From NCBI GenBank assembly GCA_964653795.1, contig CAZZHO010000144.1, positions 1 to 11,883 on the forward strand: a stretch of 11,883 bases of DNA. The letters run 5' to 3'. Each line of letters opens with the position of its first letter. Position 1 is the stretch's first letter. The notes beneath the pieces are model-generated. The model was given only the letters and a program-made list of their open reading frames with translations. It was not told where the DNA came from and did no database searches. This document shows positions 1-6,282 of the stretch, in pieces. A program made the translations under genes and the position numbers. This DNA comes from JAWPMT01 sp964653795 (GTDB taxonomy: Bacteria; Bacteroidota; Bacteroidia; Cytophagales; Cyclobacteriaceae).

Positions 1-574
1 CAGGATTTCTTTCCTTCTCTAGCCAGCCAAGCGTTAAGTCGGTAATAATATCTGTTACATAGCCCGTAATCGTAGTATCACCATCGTTGGTAATAAATCT
101 TGGATTGATATAGTTACCCTGTCCTGGCAGGATCATGAATTCATCTACTCCCTTGGGGTTATTGCCAAAGTGTAGCTTACCAAACATGGCTGTTTCATAC
201 CCATTATCTTGAAAAATTTGAGGGAAGGTGATTTGTGTGGTGTCAAAAGGCATTCGGTTATCAATCTTACCATTGATATGGTTGTGTTTGCCTGTAAGGA
301 TTGTAGCCCTCGAAGGAGCACAGATAGAATTAGTGACACAAGCATTGGTAAATTTCATTCCTTCATCGGCGATTCGATCAATATTGGGTGTCTCAATAAG
401 GCGGTTGCTGTAAGTGCTTATCGCCTGATACGCATGATCGTCTGACATGATGAACAAGATATTAGGTGGTGCCTTCTGGTCATCCTGATTTGGTACTTGG
501 CAACCAACCATGGCAAGAAAGAAAGTAAATATGGCAAAAGGAGGAATGGAAAGTGTTTTTAGGTATGGCTTCAT
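1..574 (-). CDS. Sulfatase lipoprotein, 5' part only (type I, formylglycine)
   Basis: The first 191 residues are present; the gene runs off the left edge. An N-terminal hydrophobic stretch (about residues 9-24) ends in a weak lipobox (Met-Val-Gly before Cys25), so the protein is probably an exported lipoprotein. PNILFIMSDDH (37-47) supplies the metal-binding Asp pair. CAPSR (85-89) is the C-x-P-S-R signature whose Cys is oxidised to formylglycine by a sulfatase-maturing enzyme. TGKHNH (95-100) and GKLHFG (132-137) are further conserved sulfatase blocks. The overall pattern resembles the heparan/N-acetylglucosamine-6-sulfatase-like group (S1_11) common in Bacteroidota that degrade polysaccharides; the substrate is inferred only from this resemblance. 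ATG at 574 is chosen because it begins the signal peptide. It is transcribed divergently from the aminotransferase. No other polysaccharide-utilisation gene is visible here. Confidence 0.9.
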   Translation of the reverse strand, partial: MKPYLKTLSIPPFAIFTFFLAMVGCQVPNQDDQKAPPNILFIMSDDHAYQAISTYSNRLIETPNIDRIADEGMKFTNACVTNSICAPSRATILTGKHNHINGKIDNRMPFDTTQITFPQIFQDNGYETAMFGKLHFGNNPKGVDEFMILPGQGNYINPRFITNDGDTTITGYVTDIITDLTLGWLEKERNP

Positions 575-901
575 GTTTGGAGCATGTTATGCTGCACCTA
601 AGTTATTAAAGTGAATGGAAGCTGAACTACTTAAAGTGCGACTTCCGACAGCTATTTCGAAAAAAAATCAAAGAAATTTCACTTGCAATTTTGTCAAAAA
701 CCGGCAGGTCTGGTATTGGGTATTTAGGATATTCTTAATATCAAAAGCAAACAATATAATTATTTAATTATTTCCCTATTTCACCTCATTTTATACGGTT
801 TAAAGGCGTTTTTACAGTTTTTTCATTGTTGTTGTCGAAGGGTAAATTACAGCAAGGTTGTATTGAAAAACCTAAATCACGAACCAAGAAAGAATGCGCT
901 T
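575..901. other. AT-rich divergent intergenic region with several inverted repeats
   Basis: This 327-bp spacer separates the divergent sulfatase and aminotransferase starts and has no convincing gene. Small symmetric elements are AGCAT-3-ATGCT at 581-593, just upstream of the sulfatase ATG; a 6-3-6 palindrome at 728-742; and an A+T-only 7-2-7 palindrome at 756-771. TTAAAGTG occurs twice, at 606-613 and 631-638, 25 bp apart. I found no perfect TAnnTTTG promoter element on either strand. Both promoters must lie here if the flanking genes are transcribed from it, but I cannot place them. Confidence 0.5.
728..742. repeat. 6-3-6 palindrome GATATT-CTT-AATATC, possible operator
   Basis: The two arms are perfect reverse complements around a 3-bp centre. 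It lies about 160 bp from either flanking start codon, in an AT-rich region where such repeats are fairly likely by chance. A binding role is only a possibility. Confidence 0.3.
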
Positions 902-1759
902 ATGAAAACCTCAAGACGTCAATTGTTAAGAAACGGAATGCTAACAATGGGAGGCCTCACATTAGTCCCTCATTTAAGTCTTTCTGAGTCATGGAGAGCT
1001 CCTGTGAAGTTGGGCAAAAATGGTAATGCCCTTTACAGTCCTTTCTTCGAAGAATATGTNNNNNNNNNNNNNNNNNNNNNNNNNNNNNNNNNNNNNNNNN
1101 NNNNNNNNNNNNNNNNNNNNNNNNNNNNNNNNNNNNNNNNNNNNNNNNNNNNNNNNNNNAATCCTACCGGAAGCATTACGGATGGAGCTAAGCTTAAGGA
1201 CTTCTGTAAAAAGGTATCTAAGAAAGTGCCTGTATTCATAGATGAGGCTTACATGGAATTCCTTCCTGAGGAGGAGCAAATGAGTATGGTTTCTCTTGTG
1301 GCTGAAGGGTATGATGTGATTATCGCCAGGACCTTTTCTAAGATTCATGGTATGGCGGGCTTAAGAGTGGGTTATGGTATTGCCAAGGAATCTACATTGG
1401 AGCAAATACAAAGCATTACCCGAGGAGGAATGGGTATTTCATATCCCTCAGTGATGGCTGCCTTGGCCAGTATGGATGATGTGGATTTTCATAAGAAGTC
1501 AAGAGACAAGAATACGGCAGCAAGAGAATATGTCTTTGCTGAATTGAAGAAGCGAGGGTTTGACTATGTGCCTTCTGTGACAAGTTTTGTCTTGTTTCCT
1601 ATAGAAATGGAAGGAAAGGCCTTTTTGAAGAAAATGACAGATCAAAGAGTAGGTGTAAGAGCTTTTAAGATTTATGATGAGGACTGGTGTCGTGTAAGTA
1701 TGGGCACCATGGAGGAGGTGAAAATTTTCGTGAGTGCTTTAGATACTGTTCTAAGCTAA
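902..1759 (+). CDS. Tat-exported histidinol-phosphate-type PLP aminotransferase (interrupted by assembly gap)
   Basis: This is a fold-type I PLP enzyme. Before the gap, 52 residues hold a twin-arginine signal: SRRQLL at 4-9, then a hydrophobic stretch to about residue 28. After the gap come NPTG (1160-1171), FIDEAY with the Asp expected to contact the PLP ring nitrogen, TFSKIHGMAGLRVGYG with the Schiff-base Lys at 1340-1342, and a C-terminal CRVSMGT with the usual carboxylate-binding Arg. This order matches HisC-like aminotransferases. HisC enzymes are normally cytoplasmic, so a Tat signal implies a folded, cofactor-loaded enzyme in the periplasm; its substrate is unknown. ATG 902 is preferred to the upstream in-frame TTG at 863 because it places the twin Arg near the N-terminus. 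About 100 residues between the signal and NPTG seem to be missing. The AEC-type permease follows after 4 bp. Confidence 0.85.
   Translation: MKTSRRQLLRNGMLTMGGLTLVPHLSLSESWRAPVKLGKNGNALYSPFFEEYXXXXXXXXXXXXXXXXXXXXXXXXXXXXXXXXXXNPTGSITDGAKLKDFCKKVSKKVPVFIDEAYMEFLPEEEQMSMVSLVAEGYDVIIARTFSKIHGMAGLRVGYGIAKESTLEQIQSITRGGMGISYPSVMAALASMDDVDFHKKSRDKNTAAREYVFAELKKRGFDYVPSVTSFVLFPIEMEGKAFLKKMTDQRVGVRAFKIYDEDWCRVSMGTMEEVKIFVSALDTVLS
1060..1159. other. Assembly gap (100 N) inside the aminotransferase gene
   Basis: Exactly 100 N, the usual placeholder for a scaffold gap of unknown length. The reading frame happens to be the same on both sides. HisC-type enzymes have roughly 100 more residues between the N-terminus and NPTG than the 33 codons allowed here, so the true missing length is probably near 300 bp or a little more. 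Confidence 0.95.
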
Positions 1760-1763
1760 GGCA

Positions 1764-2870
1764 TTGGAAAGAACCATAAGTTTACTGTTGATTATAGGGC
1801 TGGGCTTGATCTTAAAGACAAAGATCAAGTCCCAGGATCACCTCAAGGGTCTGAAGGTACTTATCCTATCAGTGGCATTACCTGCTACCATTTTTGCGGC
1901 CTTACTCAATGTAAAAGCTGATGCTGGTTTATTACTGCTTCCTGTTTTGGGGCTGCTGATCAATGTGGTTTTGCTTATTTCTTTTCATTTCTCCTTGAAA
2001 GGTATCAGTAGCATTACCAATGACAGGAGGAGAACGCTCCTGATGTTGATGCCTTCTTTGGCACCTGGTTTATCATGTTTTCCTTTTATAGCAGAGTATC
2101 TTGGCTCAGAGGCCCTGGCCATGGCGGCATTGGCTGATGTGGGAAATAAAGTATTTGTTCTGATTATACTCTACTTGGTGGCCATGAATTGGTATTACAG
2201 AAGACCAGAGGTGGAATCCAATGCCAAAGAGAGCAGACTGAAAGAGTTGGTTTTATCCCTGATTAAAGAGCCTATCAATATTGTGATTGTGGTAGCGTTA
2301 GTCCTGCTGGCTTTTGGGATCAATATGGAAGCTTTGCCAGGAACAGTTTCTTCTTTGATACTGCGGTTGAGTACCATCATGGCGCCATTGGTGTTGTTGT
2401 TTATTGGAATGGCCGTGAAAATTCGAAAAAATGATTTCGGTCTTATTTTAAGAATGTTGTCACTTCGGGCCGGAATAGCTTTTCTTCTTAGTTCCGTTCT
2501 GATCATGGTGATACCCGATCTCAGCTCAGTTATGATCTTATTGATGTTGGTATTTGCACAAAGCTCAGCTAGTTTCTGGCCATTTGCACACATTAGTCTG
2601 GTGAATGAGCTGGAGAAAGAGCAAAGTAGTAAGACATTTGACAATGATCTGGCGCTATCGATATTGGCGCTATCACTACCCTTTTCAACGTTTGTTATTC
2701 TGGGAGTTTTATCATTTCCGGTGATTGCCGCTTCGGCTATTTATCCAGCATTGATTGGTGGGTCTTTGGTTTTGCTTTTCACGGTCAAACCGATTTTCCA
2801 ATTGATCAGAAGCGCTAAGTCCGTAAGAGATGGAGGAGTCTCTCAAGGTGCACCTTCTTCGGTTGGCTAA
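1764..2870 (+). CDS. AEC-family (auxin efflux carrier-like) permease
   Basis: A 368-residue, very hydrophobic integral membrane protein with about ten predicted transmembrane segments by eye, split by a charged cytoplasmic loop near residues 146-162. LPATIFAALL (39-48), FPFIAEYLG (106-114) and ADVGN (124-128) resemble conserved blocks of the auxin efflux carrier/malonate permease family, which moves organic acids and related anions by secondary transport. The substrate cannot be read from the sequence. Length is typical or slightly long for the family. The start is TTG at 1764, 4 bp after the aminotransferase stop; no in-frame ATG exists near the beginning, so a TTG start with coupling to the upstream gene is the simplest reading. 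Its stop codon overlaps that of the convergent regulator. Transport of the substrate or product of the exported aminotransferase is possible but untested. Confidence 0.75.
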   Translation: MERTISLLLIIGLGLILKTKIKSQDHLKGLKVLILSVALPATIFAALLNVKADAGLLLLPVLGLLINVVLLISFHFSLKGISSITNDRRRTLLMLMPSLAPGLSCFPFIAEYLGSEALAMAALADVGNKVFVLIILYLVAMNWYYRRPEVESNAKESRLKELVLSLIKEPINIVIVVALVLLAFGINMEALPGTVSSLILRLSTIMAPLVLLFIGMAVKIRKNDFGLILRMLSLRAGIAFLLSSVLIMVIPDLSSVMILLMLVFAQSSASFWPFAHISLVNELEKEQSSKTFDNDLALSILALSLPFSTFVILGVLSFPVIAASAIYPALIGGSLVLLFTVKPIFQLIRSAKSVRDGGVSQGAPSSVG

Positions 2871-4306
2871 GATCCTAGTTGCTTCAGTGCTTCAGAAATT
2901 TCAGAATCTCTTTCCCTTGCCTGGATAACGACTGGTGCTGCAGCACGCTCTTGACAATTGGTCAGTGGACATCTTTCGCAAGTTGTATGGACGGTTCGCC
3001 TTCTTAGTTTTTCGTCTTTCAGGAAGTTGAAACTAGCTCGCAATTCTGGTGTGATCAGCATACCAATAGTGACGCTCATGGCTTTTTGATCGATGTTGTT
3101 TCCGGGTTTAGCCATGGTAATGCACAAATATCTGTTTTCGTGCTCCACGTATTCTGATATCTGTCCGTCTACCACCACGCCATCTTTGAGTTGCTCTATA
3201 GCGGTGACAGATACCCATCTTTGACAAAAGTGTTCGTTCAGGCGATTGCTGTAAGGGTTGTGAATTCTGGATAGATGCAACTCCTTGGTCATTTGATATT
3301 GCATCTTCTGGTCTTGCTGTAGCTTAATAAAGAAAAGATCATGGGCATTGAAAGCATGCGGTAGGATATTGGTCATTCTCTGCAAGAGCATTTCCGGGCT
3401 CGTCTTGAACTTGTCTAACAGGTTTCTGAATAAATCGGGCTTCCAATCTGTCCTTAGTGCGATTTTTTTGATCTCTTCTATTAGTTTCTCTTCAGGGATA
3501 AGACAGGATATAGCAAAGTAGGAGGCCTGAAAATTAGCCAGTAGCTTTTCGAAAGATACCCCTCTGTTTAGTACTGTCTCATAAGGTCTTTCTGTCAATC
3601 CCATCCAATGAAATCCTATTTCCTTCAGTAATTGAAATAGGATTTGGGGTTCTGTAAGGTTGGAATTGATGAACAGCGTATTGCTGGAGGTGTCGAAGTA
3701 GGACCTGGTACTTGATAGGGTGGGATTTTTGGCTAATTGCTCATAATTGATTTCGATATTAAGTTTTGCTAATTGGTCCTCAAGAGCATTTCGGCTAAGC
3801 TTATTGCTCTTTAGGAATTGGGATGCCTTTTCCTCTATTTCAGGAAAGTAGTTGTTGTTAATGTCCTGGTAAGATCTAAGCGCTACCCTATAAAAATCCT
3901 CTTGACCAATCTGATAGCTACGCACCATCTTTAAGATGGTATTGATAAAGGCATTGGTCTTACTTGGTGTGTTGGTGAAAACATCCAAAACCTTCTCTAT
4001 GCTAATGCCAAATTTTTCATTAGGGAAGAGCTTGAAGAAGTCGGATGAAATAAAATCGATGATGGGCTGGATCTTTTTATCTGATTTTGTGGAGACCATT
4101 TCATCATAGGAAATCCCAAAACTCTTGGCAATGAGCTCCACTTTTTCGGGCTTAGGATACTTCTTACCCTTCTCTATATCATTTAGATAGGAGGTAGAAA
4201 GGCCTGTTTCCTTCGCTAGCTCAGCATATGATTTTCCTTTTTCCAGCCTTAGATACCGCAGTTTGAAACCAAAAATGAGACGGAGACGGGTGCTGTTATC
4301 GATCAT
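2867..4306 (-). CDS. RamB/PrpR-like short-chain acyl-CoA regulator (XRE HTH, ScfR family)
   Basis: A 479-residue transcription factor. Residues 15-66 form an XRE helix-turn-helix (SYAELAKETGLSTSYLNDIEKG). The middle, about 190-330, resembles the IrrE/ImmA-like domain, but its HExxH zinc motif is degenerate: KEIGFH at 228-233 lacks the first His. The C-terminal part matches the ScfR (DUF2083) domain, with the cluster C443-x2-C446-x4-C451. RamB and PrpR of Actinobacteria belong here and control glyoxylate-shunt and propionate genes in response to acetate or propionyl-CoA status. The gene is divergent from malate synthase/isocitrate lyase with a 92-bp spacer, the classical place for a local regulator. 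ATG 4306 is chosen; an upstream in-frame ATG at 4396 would add 30 residues unlike the family and cover the whole promoter region. Whether it represses or activates cannot be read from sequence. Confidence 0.9.
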   Translation of the reverse strand: MIDNSTRLRLIFGFKLRYLRLEKGKSYAELAKETGLSTSYLNDIEKGKKYPKPEKVELIAKSFGISYDEMVSTKSDKKIQPIIDFISSDFFKLFPNEKFGISIEKVLDVFTNTPSKTNAFINTILKMVRSYQIGQEDFYRVALRSYQDINNNYFPEIEEKASQFLKSNKLSRNALEDQLAKLNIEINYEQLAKNPTLSSTRSYFDTSSNTLFINSNLTEPQILFQLLKEIGFHWMGLTERPYETVLNRGVSFEKLLANFQASYFAISCLIPEEKLIEEIKKIALRTDWKPDLFRNLLDKFKTSPEMLLQRMTNILPHAFNAHDLFFIKLQQDQKMQYQMTKELHLSRIHNPYSNRLNEHFCQRWVSVTAIEQLKDGVVVDGQISEYVEHENRYLCITMAKPGNNIDQKAMSVTIGMLITPELRASFNFLKDEKLRRRTVHTTCERCPLTNCQERAAAPVVIQARERDSEISEALKQLGS

Positions 4307-4310
4307 ATTG

Positions 4311-4318
4311 CAAAAATA
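4311..4318 (-). promoter_or_regulatory. Candidate -7 promoter element TATTTTTG for the regulator gene
   Basis: On the minus strand this matches the Bacteroidota TAnnTTTG consensus and ends 4 bases before ATG 4306. Transcription would then begin at or beside the start codon, giving a nearly leaderless mRNA. No TTTG -33 element lies at the usual distance, so the assignment is weak. Confidence 0.3.
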
Positions 4319-4343
4319 CTCTCTTTGTTGAAAAATATTTATG

Positions 4344-4358
4344 AGCGGAATATCCGCT
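4344..4358. promoter_or_regulatory. Palindromic operator candidate AGCGGA-ATA-TCCGCT
   Basis: A perfect 6-3-6 inverted repeat, GC-rich within an AT-rich 92-bp spacer between the ScfR regulator and the divergent malate synthase gene. It lies where the -33 region of the malate synthase promoter should be if 4375-4382 is the -7 element. Position and symmetry fit a site for a dimeric HTH regulator, most simply the neighbouring ScfR protein acting on both genes. Binding is inferred. Confidence 0.6.
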
Positions 4359-4374
4359 AAAAGAGAATAAATTA

Positions 4375-4382
4375 TATATTTG
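4375..4382 (+). promoter_or_regulatory. Candidate -7 promoter element TATATTTG for the malate synthase operon
   Basis: A perfect match to the Bacteroidota -7 consensus TAnnTTTG, ending 16 bases before ATG 4399. The transcript leader would be only about 10 nt. No TTTG occurs 17-23 bp upstream; the palindrome at 4344-4358 lies there instead, consistent with regulator-dependent expression. Confidence 0.5.
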
Positions 4383-4400
4383 GAGAAATTACACAAATAT
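4376..4400. repeat. 7-bp inverted repeat ATATTTG/CAAATAT across the malate synthase start
   Basis: Perfect arms at 4376-4382 and 4394-4400 flank an 11-bp spacer. The left arm is part of the -7 candidate and the right arm runs into the start codon. It could be a second regulator site; its AT-rich makeup makes chance a real alternative. Confidence 0.3.
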
Positions 4401-6282
4401 GATCACGATTCCAGACCATCTCTTAAGTGCTTATCCGGACGTATACACGGAAGAGGCTCGTGGCGCGCTAGCGGCTTTGGCATCCTTGGATGTTGAACAG
4501 AAAGCCCTGATGACCAAGAGAAATGATCGTCGCAGGAGGCGACATGAGACAAATGATCACCTTACTTTTTTAAACCCTGAGGAGATCATTGCAGGCACTG
4601 ACTTAAAAGTAGCAGATGCGAGAAGTGGCAATTTTGAAGGTTCAGTCATTCCGCAAGACCTTCAGAGACAGTGGATACAAGGAACGGGTCCTGCCACAAA
4701 ACCATTCAGTTCCATTGAGAAAAGCCTTAGAAATGTGGCCTATGCTCTGCTTTCGGGTGCCGATGGGTGGATGTTTGATGGAGAAGATGCGCTAGGGCAG
4801 GTAGAGACTATGTCCCTGGACAATATCAGGAACCTGAAGATTGCCATTAGGAGAGATCCTCAATTTCTAGAAGTAGCTGAAGCAGTTTCTGTGGAAATGA
4901 ATAAGTGGTCTCAAGGATTCTTTGGTAAAAAAATAGTTGAGGATTGGAAGGAGCAGCTGGATTTCACAACCGTCATTTACCGAGCTAGGGGATTGCACCT
5001 TGATGACCGTCATATCATCAATGAGCAAGGTGAGGGTTTTTCAGCTTCTATTGCGGATGTCTGTCTGTATGTAGTGAATAACTATAAAACCCTCATAGCT
5101 GGTTCTTCCTCCATTGTGCTGTATCTGCCAAAAATTCAAACGGCAGAAGAGGCAGCTTTTTGGAATAAGATATTAACTACTCTCGAACAATACTTACGAC
5201 TTGAGGAAGGAACAATAAAATGTTATGTGCTCATAGAGCAGATAGAAGAGACCTATCAACTGATGGAAATCAGGGCTGTTTTGGGTAAACATTTCGTAGG
5301 ATTCAATACCGGGCGATGGGACTACATCAATAGTGTTGCTGATGCGCTTGCGGGGCGTGAGGCTTTTATCAATCCCAACATCGAAGCTATCACTATGACT
5401 TATGCTTACATGGGAGCTTATGAAGATCGGGTTAGAAGAGCAGTGAATACTCCTGATAGAAATGGAAACTACGCTCTATGGCAGGGAGGTATGGAGCCCA
5501 ATATTCCTGTGGGATCCAAAGAGGGCGTAGCTGAAAGCATGAAAAAGGCTTTGGCTGGTGCCAGACGGGAACAAGCAGCAGGTGCATCAGGTAAGTGGGT
5601 TGCACATTGGAAAATGGTCCATATTATCAGACCAGTCTGGGAAGAGAAAGGGGAGTTGAATCAGTTAGGTAGATCATTTCCTGCGCTGGATTATACCGAG
5701 GAAGCAGCGAAAAAGCTATATCACCTGGAGGAGGCTCCAAGAACCATCAGAGGAGCCAGGAATCTTTTGAGTGTAGCATTGCAGTATGGCAACGCCTTTC
5801 TTCAGGGTCAGCAGGCAGCTGCTTTGAAACCAGCTGATTTCTTTGGAGACGATGATGTGTTGTATCTCATGGAAGATGCGGCCACTGGCGAAATTAGAGT
5901 TAGTGTGCTTTGGGAATGGCTGCAAAAAGGAGGTATCATAAATGAAGATGACTCAGAAACAGGCATACTCTCAGGAGATATGTTTACCCGGGAAGTCTTT
6001 GAGCGACTCATGGATGAAGAGTACAGTAAGCTCCTCGCAGCATCCAACAAAGATGTCTATGACGCTTCTAAAACTACTACGCTGCCCATAGCAAAGGAGA
6101 TCGTCCATGCATGTGTGCTGGCAAATGTCAAAGCGCCCTGGTACATCGACCTCTTGAATATCAATTTGAATAACCAGGATTTTACCACCGCAGTGGATAG
6201 GATCCTAAAATATTTCGAAGCACTCAAAACCAAAAATGAAAGAATCACCCATAATCTAGACCTTCAAAACGTACAACTATGA
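4399..6282 (+). CDS. aceB: Malate synthase, divergent long form
   Basis: Condenses glyoxylate with acetyl-CoA to malate, the second step of the glyoxylate shunt, in the cytoplasm. Malate synthase A landmarks appear in order: MFDGEDAL (125-132), YRARGLHLDDRH (194-205) with the active-site Arg, LIEQIEETYQ (278-287) with Glu280, GFNTGRWDYI (301-310) with Asp308, and LMEDAATGEI (490-499) with the catalytic-base Asp493. At 627 residues it is about 90 longer than E. coli AceB (near 533); the extra length is mostly an insert around 131-190 and a C-terminal tail. Usually fixed blocks differ: GGMEPNIP in place of the typical GGM-A-x-IP, and WVAHWKM in place of the W-x-AHPG type. A basic patch with five consecutive Arg lies at 44-48. 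The stop overlaps the isocitrate lyase start as ATGA, so the two are probably translationally coupled. The family is secure; the subgroup is less so. Confidence 0.9.
   Translation: MITIPDHLLSAYPDVYTEEARGALAALASLDVEQKALMTKRNDRRRRRHETNDHLTFLNPEEIIAGTDLKVADARSGNFEGSVIPQDLQRQWIQGTGPATKPFSSIEKSLRNVAYALLSGADGWMFDGEDALGQVETMSLDNIRNLKIAIRRDPQFLEVAEAVSVEMNKWSQGFFGKKIVEDWKEQLDFTTVIYRARGLHLDDRHIINEQGEGFSASIADVCLYVVNNYKTLIAGSSSIVLYLPKIQTAEEAAFWNKILTTLEQYLRLEEGTIKCYVLIEQIEETYQLMEIRAVLGKHFVGFNTGRWDYINSVADALAGREAFINPNIEAITMTYAYMGAYEDRVRRAVNTPDRNGNYALWQGGMEPNIPVGSKEGVAESMKKALAGARREQAAGASGKWVAHWKMVHIIRPVWEEKGELNQLGRSFPALDYTEEAAKKLYHLEEAPRTIRGARNLLSVALQYGNAFLQGQQAAALKPADFFGDDDVLYLMEDAATGEIRVSVLWEWLQKGGIINEDDSETGILSGDMFTREVFERLMDEEYSKLLAASNKDVYDASKTTTLPIAKEIVHACVLANVKAPWYIDLLNINLNNQDFTTAVDRILKYFEALKTKNERITHNLDLQNVQL

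Noticed and set aside
756..771. A+T-only 7-2-7 palindrome
   Set aside because: Pure A+T sequence makes such symmetry common by chance; noted only within the spacer entry.
863..901. Thirteen-codon extension of the aminotransferase from TTG 863
   Set aside because: It would bury the twin-Arg motif away from the N-terminus; ATG 902 gives a standard Tat signal.
2195..2644. 149-codon open frame on the minus strand
   Set aside because: It lies wholly inside the permease gene, has no recognisable domain and is explained as the antisense shadow of a hydrophobic coding sequence.
4307..4396. Thirty-residue N-terminal extension of the regulator from ATG 4396
   Set aside because: It would cover the whole divergent promoter region, does not look like the family, and ATG 4306 places the HTH at the usual distance from the N-terminus.
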